From Sulfitobacter maritimus (GTDB lineage: Bacteria; Pseudomonadota; Alphaproteobacteria; Rhodobacterales; Rhodobacteraceae), in assembly GCF_013346665.1 (NCBI RefSeq), contig NZ_JABVBB010000021.1, positions 797,006 to 861,005 on the forward strand: DNA of 64,000 nucleotides. Reading direction: 5' to 3'. Positions 7,586 to 16,888 of the stretch are shown here, one piece after another; position 1 is the first letter of the stretch, and each line of letters begins with the position of its first letter. Position numbers and translations under genes: made by a program. Under the pieces are notes generated by a model. It made no database searches. It was not told the origin of the DNA and was given only the letters and a program-made list of their open reading frames with translations.

Positions 7586-8281
7586 ATGACCATCGACAAG
7601 ACCAAAGTTCGCAACGCCGCCACGGTGATCGTGCTGCGTGACCGGCACGTAACGCCGCATATCCTGATGGGGCAACGCGGGGCCAAAGCGGCGTTTATGC
7701 CCAATAAATTCGTCTTTCCCGGTGGGGCTGTCGACGCCGGAGACGCGCAGGTGCCGCTTGCGGCTCCCGTCAACGAGCTATGCCACGGCAGGCTCTGCGA
7801 CGACGCCGACCCCACGCTTGCCCATGCCATCGCCGTCGCAGCAGTCCGTGAGTTATGGGAAGAGACCGGGCTGGTGCTGGGCCGTAAAGGCGCATGGGAG
7901 GGCGAGGTGCCGCCCGACTGGAAGACCTTTGCCGCCACCGGCCATTTGCCCGACGCCTCGGCCCTGCAGTTCGTCTTTCGCGCACTGACCCCACCGGGCC
8001 GCCCGCGCCGTTTCGATGCGCGGTTCTTTCTGGTGGACGCCGATGACCTTGCCAGCGATCCCGATGATTTTGGCGCCGCTTGTGATGAGCTTTCGCATCT
8101 GCAATGGGTGCCGCTAAGCCGCGCCCGGTCTTTCGACATGCCCTTTATCACCGAAGTCGTGCTGGCCGAAGTCGCCGCTCGTGCGCGTGATACCAATCCG
8201 CCTACCTCAGTCCCGTTCTTCAAGAACAACGACGAGGAAAGCCTGTTCTTGCGCCTGCATGGCCGCCCGATGACCGGCTAG
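7586..8281 (+). CDS. NUDIX hydrolase
   Basis: 231 residues. The Nudix box is split: the glycine part GGAVDAGD (about residues 46-53) and the catalytic helix RELWEETGL (88-96) are separated by an insertion of roughly 26 residues, as in the NUDT19-like branch whose members hydrolyse CoA derivatives or other nucleoside diphosphates. The N-terminal strand RNAATVIVLRD and the FPGG stretch fit the fold. Substrate is unknown. The stop codon overlaps that of the convergent EamA gene in a CTAG palindrome (8278-8281). Confidence 0.9.
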   Translation: MTIDKTKVRNAATVIVLRDRHVTPHILMGQRGAKAAFMPNKFVFPGGAVDAGDAQVPLAAPVNELCHGRLCDDADPTLAHAIAVAAVRELWEETGLVLGRKGAWEGEVPPDWKTFAATGHLPDASALQFVFRALTPPGRPRRFDARFFLVDADDLASDPDDFGAACDELSHLQWVPLSRARSFDMPFITEVVLAEVAARARDTNPPTSVPFFKNNDEESLFLRLHGRPMTG

Positions 8282-9198
8282 GTCACCAGCACCAGCATCA
8301 CAATCGATCCGGCTAGCACCCCCATACCCGCCCATTCGCGGCTTGAGATCCGCTCGCGGAAAAACAGGGTTGAGGCCGCGACGCTCAGCATCAGCTCGAC
8401 CTGCCCTAGCGCCTTCACATAGGCCGCGTTTTGCAGGGTGAAGGCGATGAACCAGCACAGCGACCCACCCATAGATGTCAGCCCGATCCAGACCGCCACC
8501 CGCCGCGCTGCCCATACCCGGCGCATCTGCCCCGGCTCGCGCAGGCGCAGCCAAACGGCCATGATCAGCGTCTGCATCACCACCACTGCCGCCAATGTCA
8601 CGCCCGCACGCAACAGCGGGTCGTCGGAGGTCACTGCAAGCGACGCGCCACGGTAGCAGACCGCAGAAATGGAAAACAGAAAGCCCGATGCGATCCCCAA
8701 CCCCGCCGCCCGGTTGCGCAGATCGGCCAAGCGCAGGCCCTTCGCTTCGGCCCCGCCTGACAATAGCAGCAGCCCCACAACCCCAAGCGCAATCGCGGCA
8801 AAGCCCAGAGCGGAGACGCCTTCGCCCAAGACGATCCAGCCCATCAGCACGGTCTGGATAACTTCCGTCTTTTTGAAAGTGATGCCCACCGCGAAATTGC
8901 GCTGCTTGAACAAAAGCACCACGCAGACCGTCGCCATGATCTGCGCCGTGCCGCCCAAGAGACCATAGAGCCAAAAACCCGGCGTAAGCCGTGGCAGCGC
9001 CTGTCCGCTAACGCTCAGATAGATCGGCAGCAGCACGATGACGAAGGGGGCGGAATAGAGAAACCGCGAGAACGTTGCCCCGCCTGCCGAGAGCCTGTCG
9101 GTCGCCAGATGCTTTTGCAGCATGAAGCGCCCGGTTTGAAACACAGCGGCAGCAAGGGTGACGAGGATCCAAAGATCGGGTGCGAAAAGACTGTCCAT
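8278..9198 (-). CDS. EamA/DMT-family transporter
   Basis: 306 residues with about ten hydrophobic helices arranged as two EamA repeats, the usual length for drug/metabolite transporter superfamily permeases. Recognisable stretches are VIQTVLMGWIVLGEGVSALG (end of repeat 1) and AASTLFFRERISSREWAGMG (end of repeat 2). It is an inner-membrane exporter or importer of small metabolites; the substrate cannot be read from sequence. It is convergent with the Nudix gene and followed upstream by the unrelated lipocalin/aldo-keto reductase pair. Confidence 0.9.
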   Translation of the reverse strand: MDSLFAPDLWILVTLAAAVFQTGRFMLQKHLATDRLSAGGATFSRFLYSAPFVIVLLPIYLSVSGQALPRLTPGFWLYGLLGGTAQIMATVCVVLLFKQRNFAVGITFKKTEVIQTVLMGWIVLGEGVSALGFAAIALGVVGLLLLSGGAEAKGLRLADLRNRAAGLGIASGFLFSISAVCYRGASLAVTSDDPLLRAGVTLAAVVVMQTLIMAVWLRLREPGQMRRVWAARRVAVWIGLTSMGGSLCWFIAFTLQNAAYVKALGQVELMLSVAASTLFFRERISSREWAGMGVLAGSIVMLVLVT

Positions 9199-9246
9199 AT
9201 CCGCCTATAGGCCGAAGTCCTGCAAAGACGCCAGTTCCTTAGCCGC

Positions 9247-9795
9247 CTAACGTCTGACTTGCAGCGCGCCTATATCATAGCCGTTGAAGTCCAAAATCTC
9301 CCGCGCCGCCGCAATACGGTCTGCGCCGCCGGTCATCTGCCGGTCAAGAATCCAGCCATAGCGCCCGTCCGGCGCGCCAACCACCGCGGTCCGGAACCCT
9401 TCGTCAACCCAAAGCACCCAAAGCGCGCGTTCGGCCCCGTCCGCCGCCGCGCGGAGCGTATAGCGTCCCGGTCCCTGTTCTGTCGCCTCCCATTGGTCGC
9501 GCCGATCCGAACAGGTCCCGGCGGCGTCGCATGACTGTCGATGCTCCACAAAGGTCGGCCCCTGTGGCGCGAAACTGACCGCGCGGAGGTCGCCGTCGCC
9601 CGGAAAGGCCGCACGAACCTGCCAGTCGCCGGCAAAACGCGCCGCATCATAGCGGCTCGTTGCACCGATCAAGACTTCGGGGTCACGAAACCCCGCCTCC
9701 GGTGGGGGCGTGGCGCTATTACAAGCGACCAATCCGCCAAGCAAGAACGCGGCCAGCGTCAGCCGGGCGTTTTGCCGCCACAACCGCCCCATCAA
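9247..9795 (-). CDS. Lipocalin-like lipoprotein
   Basis: 182 residues. The leader ends in a lipobox, GGLVAC, with Cys about residue 25 predicted to be lipidated. The mature part begins near the lipocalin signature FAGDWQV (G-x-W) and ends with DFNGYD, in the style of bacterial Blc-type outer-membrane lipocalins. A cysteine pair (SCDAAGTC) may form a disulfide. It likely binds a small hydrophobic ligand at the outer membrane. Its ATG overlaps the stop of the aldo/keto reductase gene (ATGA), so the two are co-translated. Confidence 0.83.
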   Translation of the reverse strand: MMGRLWRQNARLTLAAFLLGGLVACNSATPPPEAGFRDPEVLIGATSRYDAARFAGDWQVRAAFPGDGDLRAVSFAPQGPTFVEHRQSCDAAGTCSDRRDQWEATEQGPGRYTLRAAADGAERALWVLWVDEGFRTAVVGAPDGRYGWILDRQMTGGADRIAAAREILDFNGYDIGALQVRR

Positions 9796-10835
9796 AAGGG
9801 CATCGGGTGGGCTTTATGCACCCTGTCGAGATCGGTCATGACCTCATCGCTCAATGTCAATTCCGCCGCGCCCAGCGCAACCTCCAACTGCTCAAGACTG
9901 GTCGCCCCAAAGATGACTGACCCCATGAAGGGCCGTGTGTCGCACCACGCGAGCGCCATCTGTACGGGGTTCAAGCCATGTTTCTCGGCTACTTCGAGAT
10001 AGGCCGCCACCGCGTCAAACGCACGCGTGGTGACGCGGCCGCCAAGGTCTTCATTGATCGAGAGGCGCGAGCCTTGCGGCACCTTGCCACCCTGATACTT
10101 GCCCGAGAGCAACCCAGTCGCCAGCGGTGAAAAGGCCAGCATATCAATCTGTTCATTGATGCAAGTCTCTGCCACATCGGTATCGGCCAAACGGCACATT
10201 AGCGAATATTCGTTCTGCACCGAAATCGGGCGCGGCCCTCCAGTGCGCTCGGCCACAGCGGCCCATTGTGTCAGCCCCCAAGCGCTTTCGTTGCTCAAAC
10301 CGAAGGCTCGGATGGTGCCACGCTCGACCTCGCGTTGCAGCGCTCCGAGCGCGTCTTCCATATGCGCGATGGTCTCGGCGCGGTTCTGCCCGGACGGATC
10401 AAACTCCCAGTTCTTGCGGAACATATAGCTGCCCCGGTTGGGCCAGTGGAATTGGTAAAGGTCGATGTAATCTGTCTGCAACCGCTTGAGCGATCCCTCG
10501 ATCGCTTCGGGGATGGTTTTAGAAGATATTGGTGCACCGTTGCGGGCATGCTGCATCCCTTCGCCGGAATGTTTGCTGGCCAGCACCACCTCATCGCGGC
10601 GTTTGCCGCGGGCAAACCATTGACCGATGATCTCTTCGCTCCGGCCCACGGTTTCGGCGCTGATGGGGTTTACCGGATACATCTCGGCGGTGTCGATAAA
10701 GTTGATCCCAGCCGCCAGCGCGCGGTCGATCTGCGCATGACCTTCTTCGGCCGTGTTTTGGGTGCCCCATGTCATGGAACCTAAACAGAAATGCGAGACT
10801 TCGATGTCGCTGCTGCCAAGTTTCTTCATCTTCAT
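9792..10835 (-). CDS. Aldo/keto reductase (Tas-like)
   Basis: 347 residues. It shows the aldo/keto reductase barrel with active-site Asp and Tyr in DTAEMYPV, the Lys in ASKHSGEG, and the His in YQFHWPN; the N-terminus KKLGSSDIEVSHFCLGSMTWG matches the Tas/YghZ branch. The C-terminal NAD(P)H-binding part ends with SVIFGATSLEQLEVAL. It reduces an unknown carbonyl with NADPH in the cytoplasm. Start could be the ATG at 10835 or the second one at 10829. It heads an operon with the lipocalin gene and diverges from the MFS transporter. Confidence 0.92.
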   Translation of the reverse strand: MKMKKLGSSDIEVSHFCLGSMTWGTQNTAEEGHAQIDRALAAGINFIDTAEMYPVNPISAETVGRSEEIIGQWFARGKRRDEVVLASKHSGEGMQHARNGAPISSKTIPEAIEGSLKRLQTDYIDLYQFHWPNRGSYMFRKNWEFDPSGQNRAETIAHMEDALGALQREVERGTIRAFGLSNESAWGLTQWAAVAERTGGPRPISVQNEYSLMCRLADTDVAETCINEQIDMLAFSPLATGLLSGKYQGGKVPQGSRLSINEDLGGRVTTRAFDAVAAYLEVAEKHGLNPVQMALAWCDTRPFMGSVIFGATSLEQLEVALGAAELTLSDEVMTDLDRVHKAHPMPF

Positions 10836-10990
10836 GCCCGGGTTCCTTGCTTGTGATTTGTCCGCAACCTAGCCGCCTGCTGCGCCTTCGCAAGGGCAAT
10901 CGCCAGCCACTCTTTGCCCAGTCTGCGCAAAAGAGCGGATCACCTGTATTCGCACTTCCGTTCGTCCTGCAATCGGACCAATGTGCGCTC

Positions 10991-12214
10991 ATGCGTTTGC
11001 TCATTTCCTTTGCTGCATTGTTCTTTTCGGTCATCCTTCTGCAACTCTCTACCGGAGGGGTCGGGCCGCTGGATGTCCTGTCTGGCCTGCAACTCAATTT
11101 CTCGCGGCAAGAGATCGGGATGCTGGGTTCGGCGCATTTTCTGGGCTTTTTCGTCGGCAGCTGGTGGGCCCCTCGGCTGATGGGCAACGTCGGCCACAGC
11201 CGCGCTTTTGCCGCCTTTACCGCTGCCGGGGCCATTGGGCTGATGGCGCATATGATGGTGGTAGACCCCTATGCCTGGGCGCTGATGCGGGTCGCCTCGG
11301 GGATGTGCGTGGCAGGCTGCTACACGGTGATCGAAGCATGGATGCAAGCCAAGGTCACCAACGAGTCGCGGGGCCGGACGATGGGCGTCTACCGCGTGGT
11401 GGATATGAGCGGTTCTTTGGCGGCACAGTTGATCGTCGGGGTCTTGGCCCCTGCTTCTTATGTCTCCTACAACCTGCTCGCCATCGGCTGCTGCGCCGCC
11501 CTCTTGCCGCTGACGCTGACCAGAGTCCGGCCACCAGAAACCCCTAGCCAGCCACGCCTGCGCCCCCGACTGGCCTTTGACCGCTCCCCCCTCGCGGCGG
11601 CGGGCGTCGTTGTGGCCGCGGTCTCCAGTGCGTCTTTTCGGATGGTCGGGCCGATCTACGGCGAAGAGGTCGGACTTACCGCCACGCAGATCGCTTGGTT
11701 CCTTGCAGCCTTTGTGCTGGGCGGGGCGCTGGCGCAATACCCCATGGGCATGTTGGCGGATAAATACGACCGCCGCTGGGTGCTAATCTGGCTGTCTGTG
11801 GCGGCGATGGGCGGCTGCGCTGTGACGGTTATGGCCGCTGAATATGGCACAGCGGGGATCATGCTCTCGGCGGGGCTGTTCGGCGCCACCACCTTTCCGA
11901 TCTATTCGGTCTCTGCGGCCCATGCGCATGATTTTGCAAGCTCGGACGAGCGTGTCGAACTCTCGGCAGCGCTGATGTTTTTCTTTGCCCTGGGCGCGAT
12001 TGGGGCGCCCTATCTGGCGTCGGTGTTGATAGAGAGCTTCGGCGCGGCGGCCTTGTTTGCGATGATTGCGGTGGCCCATGGTGTGCTGGTGATCTTTGGC
12101 CTCGCCCGGATGCGCGCGCGCCCGACACGCACAGAACGCACGCCCTACGTCTATGCGCCCCGCACGACCTTTCTCATCGGGCGGCTATTGGGCCGCGCGC
12201 GGGACCGCAAATAG
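10991..12214 (+). CDS. MFS transporter (YcaD-like)
   Basis: 407 residues from the ATG at 10991, the first that gives a membrane helix at the N-terminus. About twelve hydrophobic helices in two halves; the MFS loop motif appears as GMLADKYDRRWVLI in the central region, and RGRTMGVYRVVDMSGSL resembles the loop of YcaD-type transporters. It is an inner-membrane secondary transporter of unknown substrate. It is divergent from the aldo/keto reductase and about 70 bases before metG on the same strand. Confidence 0.9.
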   Translation: MRLLISFAALFFSVILLQLSTGGVGPLDVLSGLQLNFSRQEIGMLGSAHFLGFFVGSWWAPRLMGNVGHSRAFAAFTAAGAIGLMAHMMVVDPYAWALMRVASGMCVAGCYTVIEAWMQAKVTNESRGRTMGVYRVVDMSGSLAAQLIVGVLAPASYVSYNLLAIGCCAALLPLTLTRVRPPETPSQPRLRPRLAFDRSPLAAAGVVVAAVSSASFRMVGPIYGEEVGLTATQIAWFLAAFVLGGALAQYPMGMLADKYDRRWVLIWLSVAAMGGCAVTVMAAEYGTAGIMLSAGLFGATTFPIYSVSAAHAHDFASSDERVELSAALMFFFALGAIGAPYLASVLIESFGAAALFAMIAVAHGVLVIFGLARMRARPTRTERTPYVYAPRTTFLIGRLLGRARDRK

Positions 12215-12286
12215 ACTAACCCCGTCTTTTGCTGGCAACAGCGCAGCCCTTGCGATATGGCTGCGCCAAGCACCGGGAATATAGAT

Positions 12287-13999
12287 ATGACACGTCACCT
12301 CATCACCTCCGCGATCCCCTATATCAATGGGATCAAACATCTGGGCAACCTCGTAGGCAGTCAGCTGCCTGCCGACCTCTACGCGCGGTATCAGCGTGGC
12401 CGGGGGCATGAGGTTCTGTTCCTTTGCGCCACCGATGAACATGGCACCCCCGCCGAACTGGCCGCTGCCAAGGCGGGCAAACCGGTTGAGGAATATTGCG
12501 CCGAGATGTATGCCGTGCAGGCTCGGATTGCTGAAGGCTTCGGCCTGTCATTCGACCACTTTGGCCGATCCTCCAGCCCGCAAAACCACAAGCTGACACA
12601 GCATTTCGCAGGGGCGCTGGCCGATCAGGGGCTGATCGAAGAAGTCTTGCAGCGCCAAATTTACTCCCCCACCGATGGCCGCTTTCTGCCGGATCGTTAT
12701 GTCGAAGGCACCTGTCCCAACTGCGGGTTCGAGGATGCGCGCGGCGATCAATGTGACAATTGCACCAAGCAGCTTGACCCCGAAGACCTGATCAACCCGC
12801 GCTCGACCATCTCTGGTGCCACCGATCTGGAAATGCGCGAGACCAAGCATCTTTTCCTGCGGCAGAGCAAGCTGAAGGATGAGTTGGACGCGTGGATCGA
12901 CAGCAAGACCGATTGGCCCGTGTTGACCACCTCCATCGCCAAGAAGTGGCTGCATGACGGAGACGGGCTACAAGACCGTGGCATCACCCGCGACCTCAGT
13001 TGGGGCGTTCCGGTAAAACGCGGCGATCAGGATTGGCCGGGGATGGAAGGCAAGGTCTTCTACGTTTGGTTCGACGCGCCCATCGAATACATCGCCTGTG
13101 CGCAGGAATGGGTCGATGCGGGCAAAGGCACCGACTGGGAAAGCTGGTGGCGCACCGACAAAGGGGCGGACAATGTGCGCTATACCCAATTCATGGGCAA
13201 GGACAACGTCCCCTTCCATACGCTAAGTTTTCCCGCCACGATCAAAGGTTCCGGCGAGCCGTGGAAGCTGGTGGATTACATTAAATCTTTCAACTACCTG
13301 ACCTATGACGGCGGGCAGTTCTCCACCTCGCGCGGGCGTGGCGTGTTCATGGATCAGGCATTGGAAATCCTGCCAGCGGACTATTGGCGCTGGTGGCTGC
13401 TGAGCCACGCGCCGGAGACATCGGATGCTGAGTTCACATGGGAGAACTTCCAAGCCTCAGTGAACAAGGACTTGGCCGATGTGCTGGGCAACTTCATCAG
13501 CCGGATCACCAAATTCTGCCGGTCCAAATTTGGCGAAGCGGTCCCGGACGCCGGAGAATATGGCGAAGCAGAAGAGGCGCTGATCGCTGACATCACCGCC
13601 CGCGTCGCCCGATATGAATCCCTGATGGATGCAATGGAAGTGCGCAAATCCGCCGCCGAATTGCGTGGCATTTGGGCTGCGGGCAACGAATACCTGCAAG
13701 CGCAGGCACCTTGGACCACCTTCAAGACGGACCCCGATAAGGCCGCGGCTCAAGTCCGCTTGGCTTTGAACCTGATCCCCCTCTATGCAGTGCTATCTGC
13801 CCCCTTCATCCCCACAGCTGCGGCGTCCATGCTTGACGCGATGAAGGTTGCAGAGATGCCTTGGCCCGATGATGTCCCCGCCGCTTTGGGCAAACTGCCC
13901 GCCGGCCATGGCTTTGAGGTGCCAGAGGTGCTTTTCGCAAAGATTAGTGATGAAGACTGCGAAGCGTGGTCCGAGCGTTTCGCGGGCAAGCGCGACTAA
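12287..13999 (+). CDS. metG: Methionine--tRNA ligase
   Basis: 570 residues from the ATG at 12287. It charges tRNA-Met with methionine. The HIGH-type motif is HLGN (residues 18-21) and the second signature is FSTSR (345-349), the form seen in the branch of MetRS that lacks a classical KMSKS. A zinc knuckle CPNC...CDNC begins at Cys143. The C-terminal anticodon-binding domain has the expected WTTFKTD segment near the end. The protein stops soon after, so the dimerisation domain of long MetRS is absent. A terminator follows at 14013-14044. Confidence 0.96.
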   Translation: MTRHLITSAIPYINGIKHLGNLVGSQLPADLYARYQRGRGHEVLFLCATDEHGTPAELAAAKAGKPVEEYCAEMYAVQARIAEGFGLSFDHFGRSSSPQNHKLTQHFAGALADQGLIEEVLQRQIYSPTDGRFLPDRYVEGTCPNCGFEDARGDQCDNCTKQLDPEDLINPRSTISGATDLEMRETKHLFLRQSKLKDELDAWIDSKTDWPVLTTSIAKKWLHDGDGLQDRGITRDLSWGVPVKRGDQDWPGMEGKVFYVWFDAPIEYIACAQEWVDAGKGTDWESWWRTDKGADNVRYTQFMGKDNVPFHTLSFPATIKGSGEPWKLVDYIKSFNYLTYDGGQFSTSRGRGVFMDQALEILPADYWRWWLLSHAPETSDAEFTWENFQASVNKDLADVLGNFISRITKFCRSKFGEAVPDAGEYGEAEEALIADITARVARYESLMDAMEVRKSAAELRGIWAAGNEYLQAQAPWTTFKTDPDKAAAQVRLALNLIPLYAVLSAPFIPTAAASMLDAMKVAEMPWPDDVPAALGKLPAGHGFEVPEVLFAKISDEDCEAWSERFAGKRD

Positions 14000-14012
14000 G
14001 CGTTTAAGCCGG

Positions 14013-14044
14013 CGGTCTGCATTGTGTGTTTACAATGCGGACCG
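14013..14044 (+). terminator. Terminator after metG
   Basis: A 13-bp stem (CGGTCTGCATTGT with ACAATGCGGACCG, one G-T pair) closes a 6-base loop and is followed on the plus strand by a T-rich stretch. It lies between metG and the convergent chemoreceptor gene and could work in both directions. Confidence 0.75.
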
Positions 14045-14097
14045 CTGTTTCGTTCGTTTTGATCGGCCCTGCGTGCGTGGCAGTCCGGCATAGCTTG

Positions 14098-15612
14098 CTA
14101 GAATTCCTCCCACCCATCAGTCTCCGCTTCCGTCTTGCGGGCCAAGGCCGCGCTGCCATTGGTAACAGGCGCACTCACCGATCTGGGCATTACCTTCTGT
14201 GCCGCCGTTGAGGCGGACGCGAGTGGCACGATTGATGTTGCGGGTTCCTTCGACAGGCGAAACCGCGCGACAGCGTGCGCCAGCGCATCGGCCTCACCCG
14301 TCAGCGCGTGGCTGGCGGCGGTAGTTTCTTCAAACATGGCTGCGTTCTGCTGGGTCACATGGTCCAGCTCCGTGACCGCGCTGTTGATCTCTGCCAAGCC
14401 GCTGGCCTGCTCGCGTGCCGAGGCGGCAATCGCCGAAACACGGTCAGAGATTTCAGAGACCGAGGTTACAATCGCGTTTAACGCCGCACCGGTACGATCC
14501 ACAAGGTCGACGCCCTGCTTCACTTGATCCCCCGAAGAAGAGATAAGCGTATTGATCTCGCGCGCCGCATCCGAGGAGCGCTGTGCCAAGGCGCGCACCT
14601 CTGTCGCAACCACGGCGAACCCGCGTCCTGCCTCCCCTGCGCGGGCTGCCTCGACCCCGGCGTTGAGAGCCAAAAGGTTGGTCTGGAAGGCAATATCGTC
14701 AATCACGCTGGTGATTTTTGAGATTTCTTGTGACGACGTTTTGATCCCGCCCATCGCGTCGATGGCTTGCCGCGCCACATCGCCGCCTTGTTCTGCGTTT
14801 TTCTGTGCTTCGGCAGACATCGTGCTGGCGTCATCGGCCCCGGCAGCGGCCGAGCGGACGGAGGCGGTGAGTTCATCCAGCGCGGCGGCGGTCTCCTCCA
14901 ATGTGGCGGCCTGTTTCTCTGTGCGGCGCGACAGATCATCTGCCGCCGAGGTGATTTCTGTCGTTTCGCTGCGGATCGAATCTGCGTTCTGCATCACCGC
15001 GCCGATCGCCTCGCGCAGGGATTGCACCGTTGCATTAAAATCGGAGCGGAGTTTTTCGTAGGCTGGTGGAAAGCTGTGGTTGATATCACTGTGCAGGTCA
15101 CCCTCCGCCAGATTGTTGAGCGCCACGCCAAGATCTTCGACGACGCTTTTCTGCTCAATCGCCACATGGCTGCGCTCAGCCTCTGCCGCGCGCATGCGGG
15201 CGTCCGCTTCGGTCACGTCTGCCCCAAGAAACAAGATGCTTTGCACTGCGCCATCCGGCCCTATCACCGGGGTGAAGCTGCCCTCAATAATCCTTGCGCC
15301 AGCCTCATGAGGATGCATTTCAAAACGCCCATGCACAGGTGCGCCCTCTCGGACAGAGCGCAGCACGGCGGCGATGGGCTGGTGATCGGTCAGATTGTCC
15401 CCAAAGAGTTGACTGATCTCCTGCCCGATCAAGCAATCGCCAAGCCCATTGGTCACGCCGCAGGCGATATCATTCGCTTCGCGGACATGCCCCGCCGCGT
15501 CAAACTCAACCCGAATCTGGTTACTATCAATCGTGTTGATCAGAACCGCGTTGCGCTGCTTCGGTCCAATCGGCCCATTCAACCACGGCGCCGATAACGT
15601 GACCGTTTGCAT
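14098..15612 (-). CDS. C-terminal part of frameshifted chemoreceptor: PAS and MA signalling domain
   Basis: 504 codons if begun at the ATG at 15612, though the real N-terminus is probably supplied by the other frame. A PAS-like region ([16 protein letters not shown] to [12 protein letters not shown]) leads into a long coiled coil with the highly conserved MCP hairpin ([19 protein letters not shown] then [11 protein letters not shown]). The last residues, GWEEF, match the xWxxF tether that recruits CheR and CheB. On its own it would be a soluble chemoreceptor. Confidence 0.82.
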   Translation of the reverse strand: MQTVTLSAPWLNGPIGPKQRNAVLINTIDSNQIRVEFDAAGHVREANDIACGVTNGLGDCLIGQEISQLFGDNLTDHQPIAAVLRSVREGAPVHGRFEMHPHEAGARIIEGSFTPVIGPDGAVQSILFLGADVTEADARMRAAEAERSHVAIEQKSVVEDLGVALNNLAEGDLHSDINHSFPPAYEKLRSDFNATVQSLREAIGAVMQNADSIRSETTEITSAADDLSRRTEKQAATLEETAAALDELTASVRSAAAGADDASTMSAEAQKNAEQGGDVARQAIDAMGGIKTSSQEISKITSVIDDIAFQTNLLALNAGVEAARAGEAGRGFAVVATEVRALAQRSSDAAREINTLISSSGDQVKQGVDLVDRTGAALNAIVTSVSEISDRVSAIAASAREQASGLAEINSAVTELDHVTQQNAAMFEETTAASHALTGEADALAHAVARFRLSKEPATSIVPLASASTAAQKVMPRSVSAPVTNGSAALARKTEAETDGWEEF

Positions 15613-16672
15613 CGCTGGCTTGATTGATTTTAATACTAACCACCCGGTCGCCGATACGCGCAGACATCTCCGTCTGGCGACTTGCGGAAAGGTCTGACAA
15701 ATCCACCTCAAGCCCGCTAAAGCCGTTCAAATCCGCGCCAATCATGGCGTCAGGCTTGATCCCCGGCCAAATTGTCGTCAGGTCTGGCATGAGGCTTTGC
15801 AACAGGCTTTGGCACGCGGGGTTAATAAAGATGACCTTCCCAGATTCATCTACCATCATCATAGAGGCCGATGACCCCACGAATGCGGCCCCCCTAAAAG
15901 CAGATTCGACGGCGACGGCACTGGCTTCTGACAAAGAGTTTCTAAACTCGTCAAGACGTTGCGCCATTTGGCCAATCTCATCCCGCCGGCCGGTATGAGG
16001 GATAGGCCTGTCATAATTTCCCTTTGCAATCTGTGTCATGGCGTTGCGCAAACGCAGCATCGGACGGGTCAAACGGCGCAGCAGGTAATAGCCGGTTACA
16101 ATCAGCGCGATGACCAGCACGCCGAGCGCCGTCAGGGAGGTTTGTGCCTTCTCCGCAATCAAGGCTGCCGCCCGGAACTTATCCGTCCAGCCGGTGACGA
16201 CCGCGCCAACGACGGTGCCTTCGCCACCAAAGGTCACGGGCAGCGCCACGGACATCCCGTCTGGGCCTACTGCAACTTGCCCAGTCTCCAACGCCTGTTC
16301 GGATAGAGCCAGCGCCCTGTCCTGATCCAGCCCTGTTGAAGAAGTGACAAACATCGGCGCCCCATCGCGGGTCGTGACCATCGCGCCCAACGCATCACGC
16401 CCCGCCGCTGCCATGACACCGCTTACGATCTGATCCACCGCGTCGGTGTTGCCGAATTTTACCGAGCCTCCCATCTGCATCGCTAAAAGCCGGGTCACCT
16501 CCTCCGCTCGGTCGGTGATCTGGTTCTGCAACTCCCCCCGGTGCGCGAAGAAATGCATCCCCTCGACAATCGTGACGACAAGGATAACGCAGACCGCCAC
16601 CATAAAGGTGGTCTTGAAAAACAGGCTTCGCAGCGGATTGACCCGCCCGGTGTCAGTATCTGTCAGCGCCAT
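15527..16672 (-). CDS. N-terminal part of frameshifted chemoreceptor: TM-sensor-HAMP-PAS
   Basis: 381 codons from an ATG at 16672 with a TAAGGA site upstream. Residues about 20-43 form the first membrane helix, residues 45-180 a periplasmic sensor region, about 182-203 the second membrane helix, then a HAMP domain ([20 protein letters not shown]) and a PAS-like segment with [20 protein letters not shown]. The frame ends in an unnatural tail, GSDQHD, just after the PAS core. Without the C-terminal frame it lacks any signalling output domain. Confidence 0.8.
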   Translation of the reverse strand: MALTDTDTGRVNPLRSLFFKTTFMVAVCVILVVTIVEGMHFFAHRGELQNQITDRAEEVTRLLAMQMGGSVKFGNTDAVDQIVSGVMAAAGRDALGAMVTTRDGAPMFVTSSTGLDQDRALALSEQALETGQVAVGPDGMSVALPVTFGGEGTVVGAVVTGWTDKFRAAALIAEKAQTSLTALGVLVIALIVTGYYLLRRLTRPMLRLRNAMTQIAKGNYDRPIPHTGRRDEIGQMAQRLDEFRNSLSEASAVAVESAFRGAAFVGSSASMMMVDESGKVIFINPACQSLLQSLMPDLTTIWPGIKPDAMIGADLNGFSGLEVDLSDLSASRQTEMSARIGDRVVSIKINQASDANGHVIGAVVEWADWTEAAQRGSDQHD

Positions 16673-16888
16673 TATGGTTCCTTAACGTTTCCCGCCCCCG
16701 ACCGGGCAATCTGCCGAGGCTTAAAACATCAGGTCTTACGGCCTGATTAACAGCCCCCAAGGCACACCGAACCCACAGCGCCACAACCGCTCCTAAAAAC
16801 TTGCGCATTTGTTTCAATGACGCGCCAAATTCTCGCCATATTCGGCCTGCAAAAGAGCAATTCCTGAATAACTTAATAAGATTACAAT

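Larger units (their letters stand above)
14098..16672 (-). pseudogene. Methyl-accepting chemotaxis protein gene, split by a frameshift near 15546-15565
   Basis: Two overlapping minus-strand frames together encode one complete chemoreceptor: a 381-residue N-terminal part (16672-15527) with membrane helices, HAMP and a first PAS-like domain, and a C-terminal part (from about 15612 to 14098) with the rest of a PAS domain, the signalling coiled coil and a CheR-type tail. Reading across, the protein should pass from [10 protein letters not shown] into [17 protein letters not shown]. One extra G after a GAA codon (near 15559-15562) would explain the shift. It may be an inactivated gene, a sequencing error, or two separately translated proteins. 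Confidence 0.75.

Noticed and set aside
15459..15711. Independent start of the C-terminal chemoreceptor half as a full soluble MCP
   Set aside because: Neither the TTG at 15711 nor the ATG at 15612 has a good ribosome binding site, and the N-terminal half lacks any output domain; a frameshift explains both.
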